Origin: Thermoleophilia bacterium
GTDB lineage: Bacteria; Actinomycetota; Thermoleophilia; Miltoncostaeales; Miltoncostaeaceae
NCBI GenBank assembly: GCA_009694365.1
Contig: SHVE01000001.1
Coordinates: 162,798 to 226,797 of the forward strand
Reading direction: 5' to 3'
Length of the DNA: 64,000 nucleotides
How positions within the stretch are numbered: the first letter of the stretch is position 1; each line of letters begins with the position of its first letter. A program made the translations under genes and the position numbers. This document shows positions 34,636 through 42,296 of the stretch, in pieces. A model generated the notes under the pieces. It ran no database searches, was not told the origin of the DNA, and saw only the letters and a program-made list of their open reading frames with translations.

Positions 34636-35108
34636 TCGCGGTGCTGGTTGCCGTCCCGGCCGGTCTGCTGCCCGGATGCGGTGGTGGCGTCGAACCCACG
34701 TCCACCGCGGAGATCGCTCCCGGTACCACGGTGAGTGCCGCGCGTTACCTCGAGCTGGTGCGCGAGGCCGTGGCGGCGGCCCGGGCAGCAGCGATCCGAC
34801 TCGACGCTCTGCCCGATTCCCCGTCCGTCGCGGACCTCACGACGGCCGCATCCGGACTGGCCGCAGCCGCGACCCGGGCGGAGACCGTCGCGCGGCAACT
34901 CTCCGCATCGCGGCTCGAGGACCAGCGGCTCGAGGATCAGCGCCATGAGATCGGCCCCCTCTATGCGGCCCTTGCGGTCAGTTTGCGCGCGATAGCGACG
35001 AGCGCGCGCGCGGGTGATGTCACCAGAACGCGGTCCGCCGTCACGTCCGCGGCGGCTGTCGCCGAGCGTATCCACACGGCCTCGGCACCGCAGGACACGT
35101 CGTCCTGA
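34617..35108 (+). CDS. Lipoprotein 2, ATC start
   Basis: A 163-residue lipoprotein. Read from ATC 34617 the signal is (M)RRAFLIAVLVAVPAGLLPGC, with positive charges, a hydrophobic core and a lipobox at Cys21, the same position as in the preceding lipoprotein. AAGGGG at 34606-34611 is 5 nt upstream. The nearest standard start, GTG 34641, would leave no charged n-region. The mature part is Ala-rich and helical (LELVREAVAAARAAAIRLDAL). It overlaps the next gene by CTGA. Confidence 0.72.
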   Translation: MRRAFLIAVLVAVPAGLLPGCGGGVEPTSTAEIAPGTTVSAARYLELVREAVAAARAAAIRLDALPDSPSVADLTTAASGLAAAATRAETVARQLSASRLEDQRLEDQRHEIGPLYAALAVSLRAIATSARAGDVTRTRSAVTSAAAVAERIHTASAPQDTSS

Positions 35109-35704
35109 GGCCGCGGCTGGGTCTGGACGCCGGTGGCGTCCTCGTCACACCGCTGATGCCGTCCCTGCCCGACCGGGCGGCCGCGCGCGCGGGAGCCGAC
35201 CCCGACGCCGTGCGACGGCTGCTCACCGACGACGTATTTCGCGTGGCCTACTGGGGTGGCGACTTACCCGAAGCGGCCTTCTGGGAGGCGGTCGGGGTAC
35301 CGGTCCCGGACGAGCGGACCCGACGGCGTGTGCTCGATCTGAAGCCGCTTATCGATCCCGCGCGCGTCGCGGACTGGAACGCCCGTGCCGATGTCTGGGT
35401 CATCTCCAACCATCGTCACGAGTGGCTGCTTCCCGTTCTGGCACGGACCGGGCTCGCGGATGCGGTGGACCGGGTGGTGGTGTCGAGCACGAGCGGGCGG
35501 GTCAAGCCCGACCCGGCGGCGTGGGCGGTGCTCATGGGTGACGGTGTCTCGCCGGGCGACGTTTTCGTGGTGGACGACCAGGTGCGCAACCTCGATGCGG
35601 CCCGGTCGCTGGGCATGACCGCAGTGCTCGCGGTGGGTGACCTGTCGTGGGCCGACGAGGTGGACGGCTGGCTGGCCGCCCAGCACCGGGCGGCTACTCG
35701 CTGA
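35105..35704 (+). CDS. HAD-superfamily hydrolase, CTG start
   Basis: A 199-residue HAD hydrolase. Motif I is DAGGVLVTP with nucleophile Asp8 when read from CTG 35105, motif II is in VWVISNHRH, the conserved Lys is in GRVKPDPAAW, and motif IV is VVDDQVRNLDAA. Motif I lies upstream of the first ATG (35156), so that ATG cannot be the start. The CTG overlaps the previous TGA as CTGA, the same geometry as the ATGA and GTGA junctions elsewhere in the window. Substrate unknown; phosphoglycolate-phosphatase-like members are common. Confidence 0.8.
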   Translation: MRPRLGLDAGGVLVTPLMPSLPDRAAARAGADPDAVRRLLTDDVFRVAYWGGDLPEAAFWEAVGVPVPDERTRRRVLDLKPLIDPARVADWNARADVWVISNHRHEWLLPVLARTGLADAVDRVVVSSTSGRVKPDPAAWAVLMGDGVSPGDVFVVDDQVRNLDAARSLGMTAVLAVGDLSWADEVDGWLAAQHRAATR

Positions 35705-36647
35705 CGCCCTGTCCGTCGACGGAGACGTCGTCGGATCCCGGCGGGTCGGACACCACGAGGTCACCGACGGTGGCGAACTCAAAACCTCTGGCCCGCAGTG
35801 CCGTGATGATTCCGGGCAGGGCCTGGACGGTCGCCCCGCGGTTGCCACCACCGTCATGCATCAGGATGATGGCGCCGGGAATGGCCTGCGCCAGAACGGT
35901 TCGGGTGATCTGATCGGCGGTCGGCTGACTCCAGTCGCTGGTGTCCACATTCCAGAGAACCGAGAGCAACCGGGCCGTTGTCGCCGCGCGGATGACGGAG
36001 GGGTTGATCGCTCCGTACGGAGCGCGGAAGAGACGGCTCGCCACGCCCGACGCGTTGATGATCGCGGTGGCGGTCGTGTCGATCTCCTGTTTCTGCCGTG
36101 CCGCGGGGAGTTTGGTGAGATCGGCGTGGGTGTAGGTGTGGATCCCGATCTGGTGCCCGTCCGTGACCGCCTGCTGTACCAGTGATGGGCTGTCCGTCAC
36201 GTTGCCGCCCACCACGAAGAAGGTCGCAGGCACTCCCGCGCGCTTGAGGATGGACAGCACCGCCGGCGTATCGGGACCGGGGCCGTCATCGAAGGTGAGC
36301 GCCACGACGTTGCGTGCGCCACCGGCGCGATGGACGCTCACGCCCGTCTGCCCGATGTCCACCAGTTCCTGATCCCTCGGTCCCAACTGCTGTGCGGTCG
36401 TGGCGGCCGGGTCAACGGACGGACCGGCGGACTCGGTCATGGGTTCGCGGGCGTTACGTATCGCGAGGGCGACCATCAGGGCCACCACGACGACGCCGAC
36501 GATGGTGAGCAGGACGGGTGGGACACGCCATGTCGTACGGCGGCGACGCTCGTTCCGAGGCGGGTCATGTCCGTCACGTGACGGACGTCCGGAGTGTGGC
36601 CGTTGCGAGGGCACGGCCCAATGATGCCCCACTGGGCCGGTACGCAT
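35694..36647 (-). CDS. Membrane-anchored polysaccharide deacetylase (NodB domain)
   Basis: A 317-residue protein with a basic N-terminus, one transmembrane segment (about residues 43-63) and a NodB homology domain. Motif 1 (TFDDGPGPDTP), motif 2 (HTYTHADL, zinc histidines), motif 3 (RAPYGAINP) and a late MHDGGG are all present, so it should be an active metal-dependent N-deacetylase of peptidoglycan or other glycans at the outer face of the membrane. It overlaps the convergent HAD gene by 11 nt. Confidence 0.93.
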   Translation of the reverse strand: MRTGPVGHHWAVPSQRPHSGRPSRDGHDPPRNERRRRTTWRVPPVLLTIVGVVVVALMVALAIRNAREPMTESAGPSVDPAATTAQQLGPRDQELVDIGQTGVSVHRAGGARNVVALTFDDGPGPDTPAVLSILKRAGVPATFFVVGGNVTDSPSLVQQAVTDGHQIGIHTYTHADLTKLPAARQKQEIDTTATAIINASGVASRLFRAPYGAINPSVIRAATTARLLSVLWNVDTSDWSQPTADQITRTVLAQAIPGAIILMHDGGGNRGATVQALPGIITALRARGFEFATVGDLVVSDPPGSDDVSVDGQGVSE

Positions 36648-36688
36648 CGCGCAACCGCCCCGGTGGGGGGTCCTGCGGGCAGTGTCGC

Positions 36689-37423
36689 CTAGCTCGCGAG
36701 CGCGGCGGGAAGCGAGTCGGCGGACGGCATGGCGTCCCAGGGAATGGTGATCGCGCGGCGGTCCATCTCCAGTTCGCCGGCCGCGCGCAACTTGCCGAAG
36801 GCGGTGGTCACGGCCTCACGTGACGCCCCGATGAGTGATGCCCACTGAGCGTGCGTGAGGTCGAGGCCGATGTGAACGCCCTCGGGGGCCGCCGTGCCGA
36901 CCTGCTCCGCGACCTGATGCAGACGCCGGCGAAGACGGTCCTCCACGCGCATCTCCGAGACGATCCCGACCGTCTGGCGCAGATTGGCGAGGCGGCTGGT
37001 CAGTGCGATGGCGAGGTTGACGCCGAAGCGCGGGTAGCGTGTGATGAGTGCATCGATGGCATGAACCGGAATCGGTGTGACGGTGCTGGTCTCCAGCGCG
37101 ACGGCGTGAGGCATACAATCGAGGCCGAGCGACGAGTACACGGCGCCGGGCTCCACGATCGTGGTGGTGACCTCCTGTCCGTCCACCGTGGGGTCGGAGA
37201 GCGCGATGCGCCCCTGACGGACGAGACAGACCTGATCCCCGCGGGTCACTCCCGCGGGCGCCTCGGTCTCGCACGACCAGCGGATCAGTGGAAGCCGCGC
37301 GTCGAGGAGGTCGACGTCACGCCGCGGAATCCCGTCGAACAGGTCGTACTGCGAGAGTGCCGGCCGCGTCGATCTCCCGCGCGCGGCCGGCGGGGTGGGC
37401 AGGAGTGGTGTGAGAGTGGCCAT
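36689..37423 (-). CDS. Crp/Fnr-family transcriptional regulator
   Basis: A 244-residue regulator with an N-terminal cyclic-nucleotide-binding-like beta roll (about residues 25-150; GDQVCLVRQGRIALS), a dimerisation helix (VEDRLRRRLHQVAEQVG) and a C-terminal winged helix with WASLIGASREAVTTAFGKLRAAGEL. The nucleotide-binding phosphate cassette is not well conserved, so the effector may not be cAMP. The start is ATG 37423. A perfect dyad, AGAGAC-7-GTCTCT, lies 26-44 nt upstream and could be its own operator. Confidence 0.9.
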   Translation of the reverse strand: MATLTPLLPTPPAARGRSTRPALSQYDLFDGIPRRDVDLLDARLPLIRWSCETEAPAGVTRGDQVCLVRQGRIALSDPTVDGQEVTTTIVEPGAVYSSLGLDCMPHAVALETSTVTPIPVHAIDALITRYPRFGVNLAIALTSRLANLRQTVGIVSEMRVEDRLRRRLHQVAEQVGTAAPEGVHIGLDLTHAQWASLIGASREAVTTAFGKLRAAGELEMDRRAITIPWDAMPSADSLPAALAS

Positions 37424-37448
37424 GGGTTCAGCCTCGCAGCCGTTTGTA

Positions 37449-37467
37449 AGAGACTTCTTGGGTCTCT
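37449..37467. promoter_or_regulatory. Dyad AGAGAC-7-GTCTCT upstream of Crp-like gene
   Basis: A perfect 6-bp inverted repeat with a 7-nt spacer, just upstream of the regulator start. It is a candidate autoregulatory site. The rest of the 302-base gap (37424-37725) shows no gene. Confidence 0.4.
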
Positions 37468-37725
37468 GGTAACGGTTGGTGGTGACGGTGTTGAGATTTG
37501 GGGGAGATCGGTGGCGATCTGGCCACGTCGGTGCCCCGATGACCACTCCTCATGCGGGAATGCGAAGTTGTGAGGGAATTATGGGTCCACTCCGGCGTTT
37601 GGCCGGAGATGGCACGGTTTCCTCGGGGTGTCGCTGGTCCACCGCACCGTTGCACGCATCACCCGGTGCCACGGGGAACCGGGTCGCGTCGTGACGTCGC
37701 CGTGTTCCCTAGCGACCGGGCCGGG

Positions 37726-38466
37726 CTATCCGGGCAGTCGGCCGTCCGTACGAATGACGCGATCTGCGTAGAGCAGGGAGATGGCGATGAGCGTGAACGG
37801 CTGCACCACAACTTGGATGAGCGTGCTCCAAATGCCCCGAGCGACGGTGCCGGCCGTACCGTCGAACGGGCGGACGACTGCAATACCGACCCCCCCGAGG
37901 ATGATGTGGGCGACCGCCGTGACCACCTGAATGAGCAGGTACGCGAGGAAGACCGTCCACCACGAACCGCGCACGAGGTCGTGGCTCCGCCGGAGCGCGG
38001 CGGTGACGCCCTTGCCTTCGATCACCACGGCCTGCCCCACGAAGAGCCACGCGATGGCCAGGAAGATCCCGGGGATGACGAGGGCGACGAGGCCCGCGAG
38101 CACCCCGGCGGTCACCAGCACGAGGGCGGCGAACAGCAGCCAGAAGCGCAGGCCCACTCCCTCGAGCGTGGCGCCCACGCCGATCCGAGTTCCCTGAAGG
38201 CGCCGGATGGTGGCCAACGACACTGCGGCACCGCTCACGGGCAGTAACAGCAGCGCGGGGATGAGTGCGATGGCGATGATCGCCAGAGCGCGGGACCCAC
38301 TGCCAGCATCGGTCGCGGTCGTTCCGGCCACAGCTCCGAGGACGCCTACGGGAACCACGGTGACCGCCGTGAGGATGAGAAACAGAAGCGGCTCGGCGCG
38401 GTATATGCGCCAGGCGTGGCGGACGATCTCCCCGAATGTGAAGGGGCCGGGTGGGGGCGTGGTCAT
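37726..38466 (-). CDS. Integral membrane protein, six helices
   Basis: A 246-residue protein with a cytosolic lead (GEIVRHAWRIYRAEPLLF) and about six transmembrane helices. The pattern resembles the membrane domain found with glycerophosphodiester phosphodiesterases and the DUF7544/YciC-type family (FLAIAWLFVGQAVVIEGKGVTAALRRSHDLVRG is typical of it). No catalytic residues are expected. ATG 38466 has GAGGA upstream. Function unknown. Confidence 0.8.
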   Translation of the reverse strand: MTTPPPGPFTFGEIVRHAWRIYRAEPLLFLILTAVTVVPVGVLGAVAGTTATDAGSGSRALAIIAIALIPALLLLPVSGAAVSLATIRRLQGTRIGVGATLEGVGLRFWLLFAALVLVTAGVLAGLVALVIPGIFLAIAWLFVGQAVVIEGKGVTAALRRSHDLVRGSWWTVFLAYLLIQVVTAVAHIILGGVGIAVVRPFDGTAGTVARGIWSTLIQVVVQPFTLIAISLLYADRVIRTDGRLPG

Positions 38467-38473
38467 CGCGTCC

Positions 38474-38917
38474 TCAGGTGATCGGCTCGTACGGCACGGC
38501 GTCCGCCACGAGGTCCTCCGGATGCATCCCGAGGCTCTGCATGAAGAACGGCGTCAGAAGGTTGAGGGTGTGACGGCACGCGGGGCAGATGGGAAGCGGC
38601 GGGGGCGGTGGCAGATCGGGGGTGGCACCGCTCACGGAGTACGGGGCACCGGAGTACCGCGCACAGGCGCCGCACTCGCCGCCCCGTATGTCGAGCCGCA
38701 CGAGGTCCCAGCCCTCCCGGGTGATCTGGTCCACCCAGCCGCGGTGGCGCGTCGCGTACGCGGCGGCTCCCTCGGCGAGCGCGCGGCGCTCATCCGGATC
38801 CCAGCCGTCGCGGATGGCCCGTGCGAACACGGGCGGGGGATCGGGGATGTGCCGGAACCGTTCGGTCCAGATGTCGATTTCCGCGTCGAAGTCGCGGTCT
38901 GTCGTTACGTCAGTCAT
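38474..38917 (-). CDS. Protein with paired CxxC motifs, unknown
   Basis: A 147-residue soluble protein. The first 90 residues are acidic and helical. A later GECGAC...PICPAC pair, 37 residues apart, suggests a zinc knuckle, with a proline run (PPPPP) between. No family is recognised. It overlaps the end of mqnD by 8 nt and lies 7 nt before the membrane protein gene on the same strand, so all may form one operon. Confidence 0.65.
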   Translation of the reverse strand: MTDVTTDRDFDAEIDIWTERFRHIPDPPPVFARAIRDGWDPDERRALAEGAAAYATRHRGWVDQITREGWDLVRLDIRGGECGACARYSGAPYSVSGATPDLPPPPPLPICPACRHTLNLLTPFFMQSLGMHPEDLVADAVPYEPIT

Positions 38918-39749
38918 CGACGAAGTCGACCTGCACGTCCGTGTGAATCAACCCGGCCGCGACGCCGCGACGCAGGAGTTCGCGCACGGCCTCCCGACCA
39001 TCCTCGCCGTAGTCCAGAGTGCGGTCATTCACGTACATACCCACGAACCGGTCGTTGAGGTCATCGTCGAGCCCACGACCGAATTCGGCGGCGTATTCCA
39101 GCGCACCCTCGCGATTGTCGAGGCCGTACCGGATGCTGTCGCGCAGCACGTGAGACAAGCGCACCATCTTGTCGCCCGCGATGTCGCGGCGCACGGCGTT
39201 GGCGCCAAGGGGGAGCGGTAGGCCGCCGGTGAGCTCGTGCCACCACGTGCCGAGGTCGAGGATGTTCACGAGGCCGTGGCGTTCGTAGGTGAGTTGCCCC
39301 TCGTGGATGACGAGACCAGCGTCGGCCTCACCGCGCTCCACGACGGTGAGAATCTCGTCGAACGGCACCACGAGCGGATCGGCGATGCGGCCCACGGCCA
39401 ATTGCAGTTCGAGGAACGCACTGGTGAGGAGCCCCGGCACGGCAACCCGCAGGGTGGGCAGCGCGGCCGGGTCGATCTGCTCGCGGGCCACGACGATGGG
39501 GCCGTACTGCTCCCCCATGGACGCGCCGTGGGGGAGCAGGCGGTATCTGTCGGCCACGCTCGCGTAGGCGTGCACGGAGATCGCGGTGACCTCGAGGCGA
39601 CCCTCCATGGCCCAGCGGTTGAGGGTCTCGATGTCGTGGATGACGTGCTCGAACCGGAACCCCCGGGTGGGGATGAGGTTCTTCGCGAGCGCGTAGAACA
39701 TGAAGGCGTCGTCGGGATCGGGGCTGTGACCCAGACGGATCAGCGTCAT
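38910..39749 (-). CDS. mqnD: 1,4-dihydroxy-6-naphthoate synthase MqnD
   Basis: A 279-residue periplasmic-binding-protein-like enzyme of the futalosine pathway to menaquinone, converting cyclic dehypoxanthine futalosine to 1,4-dihydroxy-6-naphthoate. The diagnostic LGHSPDPDDAFMFYAL opening is intact, followed by ISVHAYASVADRYRLLPHGASMG, GLLTSAFLELQLA, VIHEGQLTY and LPLGANAVRRD. No other mqn gene is in the window. Its ATG overlaps the stop of the upstream thioesterase gene (ATGA), which may hydrolyse a thioester in the same or a linked pathway. Confidence 0.95.
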   Translation of the reverse strand: MTLIRLGHSPDPDDAFMFYALAKNLIPTRGFRFEHVIHDIETLNRWAMEGRLEVTAISVHAYASVADRYRLLPHGASMGEQYGPIVVAREQIDPAALPTLRVAVPGLLTSAFLELQLAVGRIADPLVVPFDEILTVVERGEADAGLVIHEGQLTYERHGLVNILDLGTWWHELTGGLPLPLGANAVRRDIAGDKMVRLSHVLRDSIRYGLDNREGALEYAAEFGRGLDDDLNDRFVGMYVNDRTLDYGEDGREAVRELLRRGVAAGLIHTDVQVDFVDD

Positions 39750-40225
39750 TCGGTAGGTCCTTCGGTTACGTCGTCGGTTGCGCGGGGCGACCCTACCGGG
39801 CCACTCCGCAGCACGCACATACCTTCGCCCTCGGCGACCAGGGTCTCACCGGAGTGCACGCTCACTACGGCGCGGAACCCACGGTCGCTCTGCTGAATGA
39901 GCCGACCGCGCAGGGTCAACTCCACTCCCGAGTGGGGGATGGGCTTCCTCAACCAGTACCGCACCTTGGCCGTCATCCCCCGGAGGTCATGCGGTGCGCC
40001 GGCGTAGACGAGCATCTCATCGACCAGCAGCCCAATGATGCCGCCGTGCAGGCGGTCCGGGTAGCCCTGGTAGGTCGCAGTGGGGATCCACGTGGCCACG
40101 GCGTCGGTGCCGTCTCGGTGCACGTGCAGTCCGAGCCCCGATGGGTTGTCGGACCCACACACGAAGCAGCCGGGGCAATCCGGTGGGTTGAGCAGGGTGT
40201 CGGCCACGGCGGCAGTCTGTCGCAT
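39746..40225 (-). CDS. Hotdog-fold thioesterase (PaaI-like)
   Basis: A 159-residue hotdog-fold protein. The N-terminal CPGCFVCGSDNPSGLGLHVHRDG and the central YPDRLHGGIIGLLVDEMLVYA are typical of acyl-CoA thioesterases of the PaaI/YbgC kind, with the HGG motif carrying the active-site helix. The start is ATG 40225; an in-frame GTG at 40255 would overlap the divergent alkyltransferase-like gene. It is translationally coupled to mqnD downstream. Confidence 0.85.
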   Translation of the reverse strand: MRQTAAVADTLLNPPDCPGCFVCGSDNPSGLGLHVHRDGTDAVATWIPTATYQGYPDRLHGGIIGLLVDEMLVYAGAPHDLRGMTAKVRYWLRKPIPHSGVELTLRGRLIQQSDRGFRAVVSVHSGETLVAEGEGMCVLRSGPVGSPRATDDVTEGPTE

Positions 40226-40250
40226 GGCGACGGTGTGCGACCAGTCGTCC

Positions 40251-40711
40251 GTGACCGGCAGGCCCGCATTTCTGCACCCGGTGGAAACCGTCCACGGCCA
40301 CTGGTGGTTCGCGTGGAGTGACCACGGCCTCGTTGCAGTGGGGGATACGCGGCAACGGGTGCGTGGCATCGCACGTGGACTCGGTGCACGGGCGGCGGTC
40401 GTCGCGCCGTCGGACCGGTGCCCACCACTCCCGACTGGGCGCGCCTGTCCGGCGGGTTCCGGGGCCGTGGGCTGCAGGCCGGTCATTCCATCCCACCGGG
40501 GGAGGTACGGACGTACGGGGGCGTGGCTCGGGCGGTGGGTACCTCACTGGCCCGTGATCCACTTCCCACTGTCATCCCATGGCACCGCGTGGTGCGGGTG
40601 GACCACGTCGTCGTCGCCTACTCCATGGGCGGACCCGTGGTCACAGCCCGCATGCGGCACCGTGAGGGGGTGGACATCCACCGGGGACGGGTGCGGGCGT
40701 CGACGCGGTGA
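40251..40711 (+). pseudogene. Alkyltransferase-like (ATL/Ogt-type) gene, frameshifted
   Basis: Two frames join to give an Ogt/MGMT-type protein. From GTG 40251 the first frame reads HPVETVHGHWWFAWSDHGLVAVGD (N-terminal domain). From about 40418 the second frame reads IPPGEVRTYGGVARAVG, LARDPLPTVIPWHRVV and REGVDIHRGRV. The active-site PCHR of methyltransferases is PWHR here, as in alkyltransferase-like proteins that bind O6-alkylguanine without removing the alkyl group and flag it for excision repair. About 10 residues usually found between two ARAVG words (VARAVGRP-GARAVG) are missing. The frameshift may be an assembly error; the deletion is in frame and probably real. Confidence 0.6.
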
Positions 40712-40727
40712 CGGATCGGATCGCTGC

Positions 40728-40733
40728 TACTCT
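40728..40733 (+). promoter_or_regulatory. -10 box (TACTCT) of secG
   Basis: TACTCT, then 8 nt, then GTG 40742, with no ribosome binding site. Confidence 0.5.
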
Positions 40734-40741
40734 CCCGCGCC

Positions 40742-40972
40742 GTGATTGCGGTACTCGTCATCATCCACGTTGTCCTTTGCATCCTGCTCATCAGCGCAAT
40801 CCTGATGCACAGCGGCAAGGACGCAGGTCTCTCCGGCGCCTTCGGCGTAGGTGGGTCGAGCGGTGTCTACGGTGGGTCGTCGGCGATCGTGGAGAAGAAC
40901 CTCACCCGGCTGACGGTGGTCGTCGCCATCCTGTTCTTCCTCACGACCTGGCTGCTGGGTCGCACGCTCTAA
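40742..40972 (+). CDS. secG: Preprotein translocase subunit SecG
   Basis: A 76-residue SecG with two transmembrane helices (residues 2-21 and 54-72) and the conserved cytosolic loop SGKDAGLSGAFGVGGSSGVYGG between them. It is the accessory subunit of the SecYEG channel. The GTG start at 40742 follows a TACTCT box by 8 nt. It is isolated from the usual tpiA-pgk neighbours. Confidence 0.93.
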   Translation: MIAVLVIIHVVLCILLISAILMHSGKDAGLSGAFGVGGSSGVYGGSSAIVEKNLTRLTVVVAILFFLTTWLLGRTL

Positions 40973-41136
40973 CTGTCGGCCCCCACACGTTGTGAACGCG
41001 GCTGATGGGCGGTCGATTCCCCAGCGATCGGTGCCATGGGCCCGCCGTTCACGGCGGGCGGATGCCGGGACGTGTCGCCCACCGTCGGGGACACTCATCC
41101 CCACGGGAGGAAACGGCCCGTTGCCTCGGCGCGGGG

Positions 41137-41142
41137 TAGAGT
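41137..41142 (+). promoter_or_regulatory. -10 box (TAGAGT) of leaderless small gene
   Basis: TAGAGT, then 7 nt, then GTG 41150. Confidence 0.5.
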
Positions 41143-41149
41143 TGGCTCC

Positions 41150-41302
41150 GTGAACTCATCAGTCATCAGGTCCCTGCCGGTCAAGTTCGTGGGCGCGCTC
41201 ATCGCGCTCGTCGTTGCCGGCATCGCCCTCTACGTGGTCAGCGTGCTCAGCATGTACATGATCGCGTGGAGTGTGTGGATCGTCCAGACGATCTTCGGAT
41301 AG
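41150..41302 (+). CDS. Small single-pass membrane protein
   Basis: A 50-residue protein with a short basic lead (NSSVIRSLPVKF) and a long hydrophobic stretch (VGALIALVVAGIALYVVSVL) continuing into an aromatic tail (MYMIAWSVWIVQTIFG), perhaps two helices. It is supported by its promoter geometry rather than homology: TAGAGT sits 7 nt before the GTG. Function unknown. Confidence 0.55.
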   Translation: MNSSVIRSLPVKFVGALIALVVAGIALYVVSVLSMYMIAWSVWIVQTIFG

Positions 41303-41413
41303 GTGCCCCGGCCGCCCCGGCGGTCACCACACGGTCCCCGCAGGTGGTCCTGTCACGTCCCGTGATGGGACGTCGTCGTCGTGTCCGGGGGCGATGACGA
41401 GCTCCGGAAACGG

Positions 41414-41440
41414 AGTGGGCCCCGACTTGCGGGGCCCACT
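41414..41440 (-). terminator. Terminator after tRNA-Leu
   Basis: AGTGGGCCCC (41414-41423) and GGGGCCCACT (41431-41440) form a perfect 10-bp stem with a 7-nt loop, beginning 6 nt past the tRNA 3' end on the minus strand. It could also end the small membrane gene's transcript from the other side. Confidence 0.75.
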
Positions 41441-41445
41441 GCGAA

Positions 41446-41530
41446 TGCGGCCGAGAGGACTTGAACCTCCACGACCCTAGGGGTCACAAGGCCCTCAACC
41501 TTGCGCGTCTACCAGTTCCGCCACGACCGC
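41446..41530 (-). tRNA. tRNA-Leu(GAG)
   Basis: An 85-nt class II tRNA with acceptor stem GCGGTCG/CGGCCGC (one G-U pair), anticodon stem CAAGG/CCTTG around the loop TTGAGGG (anticodon GAG, leucine), an extended variable arm, and T-arm GGAGG-TTCAAGT-CCTCT. The discriminator base is A and no CCA is encoded. Confidence 0.95.
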
Positions 41531-41613
41531 ATGATTACGCGGCGGGACTATAACTGCGGCACCCCCTCCGCGCCCACGGCAGGTGGGGGAACGGGAGCGG
41601 CAGGACCCCCTGC

Positions 41614-41635
41614 TACTGTGGCGAACACCAGTTCG
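41614..41635 (+). promoter_or_regulatory. lexA promoter with overlapping SOS box
   Basis: A TACTGT -10 box (41614-41619) is followed at once by CGAAC-ACCA-GTTCG (41622-41635), a perfect LexA-binding palindrome of the Gram-positive/actinobacterial type. LexA bound here would block its own promoter. The start codon is 28 nt further on. Confidence 0.85.
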
Positions 41636-41663
41636 ACCACTAAGGGCAACGGGGGTTCCGCAC

Positions 41664-42269
41664 ATGGCGACCGCACCGACCGACCGGCAGGCCGACATCT
41701 TGGCCTTCATCGAGGACCATCTTGCGCGCCGCGGTTATCCGCCCACCGTCCGCGAGATTGGCAGCGGCGTGGGTCTGGCGTCGCCATCCACCGTGCACCG
41801 GCACCTCGAGAAGCTCGAGGCCGGAGGGCACCTCACTCGCGACCCGTCCAAGCCGCGCGCCATGCTCCTGGGCGTGCCGGGTACCCGAGCTCGCGCCTCC
41901 GGATCTCCACGCGCGTTCACGCTGCCCCTCGTGGGCGCAGTGGCCGCCGGATCGCCGGTACTGGCCGAGGAGCAGGTGGAGGACCACATCCCCGCGCCGT
42001 TTGCCGCCGACTACCTGTTGCGCGTGAAGGGTGACTCGATGATCAACGCGGGCATCCTCGACGGCGACCTCGTCGCCGTGAAGCAGCAGGACACGGCGAG
42101 CGATGGACAGATTGTGGTGGCGATGATTGGCGATGAGGCGACGGTCAAGCGCATGTTCCGTGAGCCGGGCGGGGTACGGCTGGAGGCCGAGAACGACGCC
42201 TACGAACCCATCCGCAGCCCCGACATCACAGTGATCGGTCGTGTCGTGGGGGTCATGCGCGACATGTAG
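41664..42269 (+). CDS. lexA: LexA repressor
   Basis: A 201-residue SOS repressor. The N-terminal winged helix (residues 4-66) has RQADILAFIEDHL and PPTVREIGSGVGLASPSTVHRHL. The self-cleavage site is Ala95-Gly96 (VGAVAAGSP), and the catalytic dyad is Ser125 (KGDSMINAGI) and Lys162 (EATVKRM). RecA filaments would trigger cleavage after DNA damage. Its own promoter holds a perfect SOS box. It starts at ATG 41664. Confidence 0.97.
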   Translation: MATAPTDRQADILAFIEDHLARRGYPPTVREIGSGVGLASPSTVHRHLEKLEAGGHLTRDPSKPRAMLLGVPGTRARASGSPRAFTLPLVGAVAAGSPVLAEEQVEDHIPAPFAADYLLRVKGDSMINAGILDGDLVAVKQQDTASDGQIVVAMIGDEATVKRMFREPGGVRLEAENDAYEPIRSPDITVIGRVVGVMRDM

Positions 42270-42285
42270 GACCGTCCGTTGGCCT

Positions 42286-42291
42286 AGTCTC
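42286..42291 (+). promoter_or_regulatory. -10 box (TAGTCT) of rnpB
   Basis: TAGTCT lies about 6 nt before the inferred 5' end of the RNase P RNA. Confidence 0.5.
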
Positions 42292-42296
42292 TCTGG

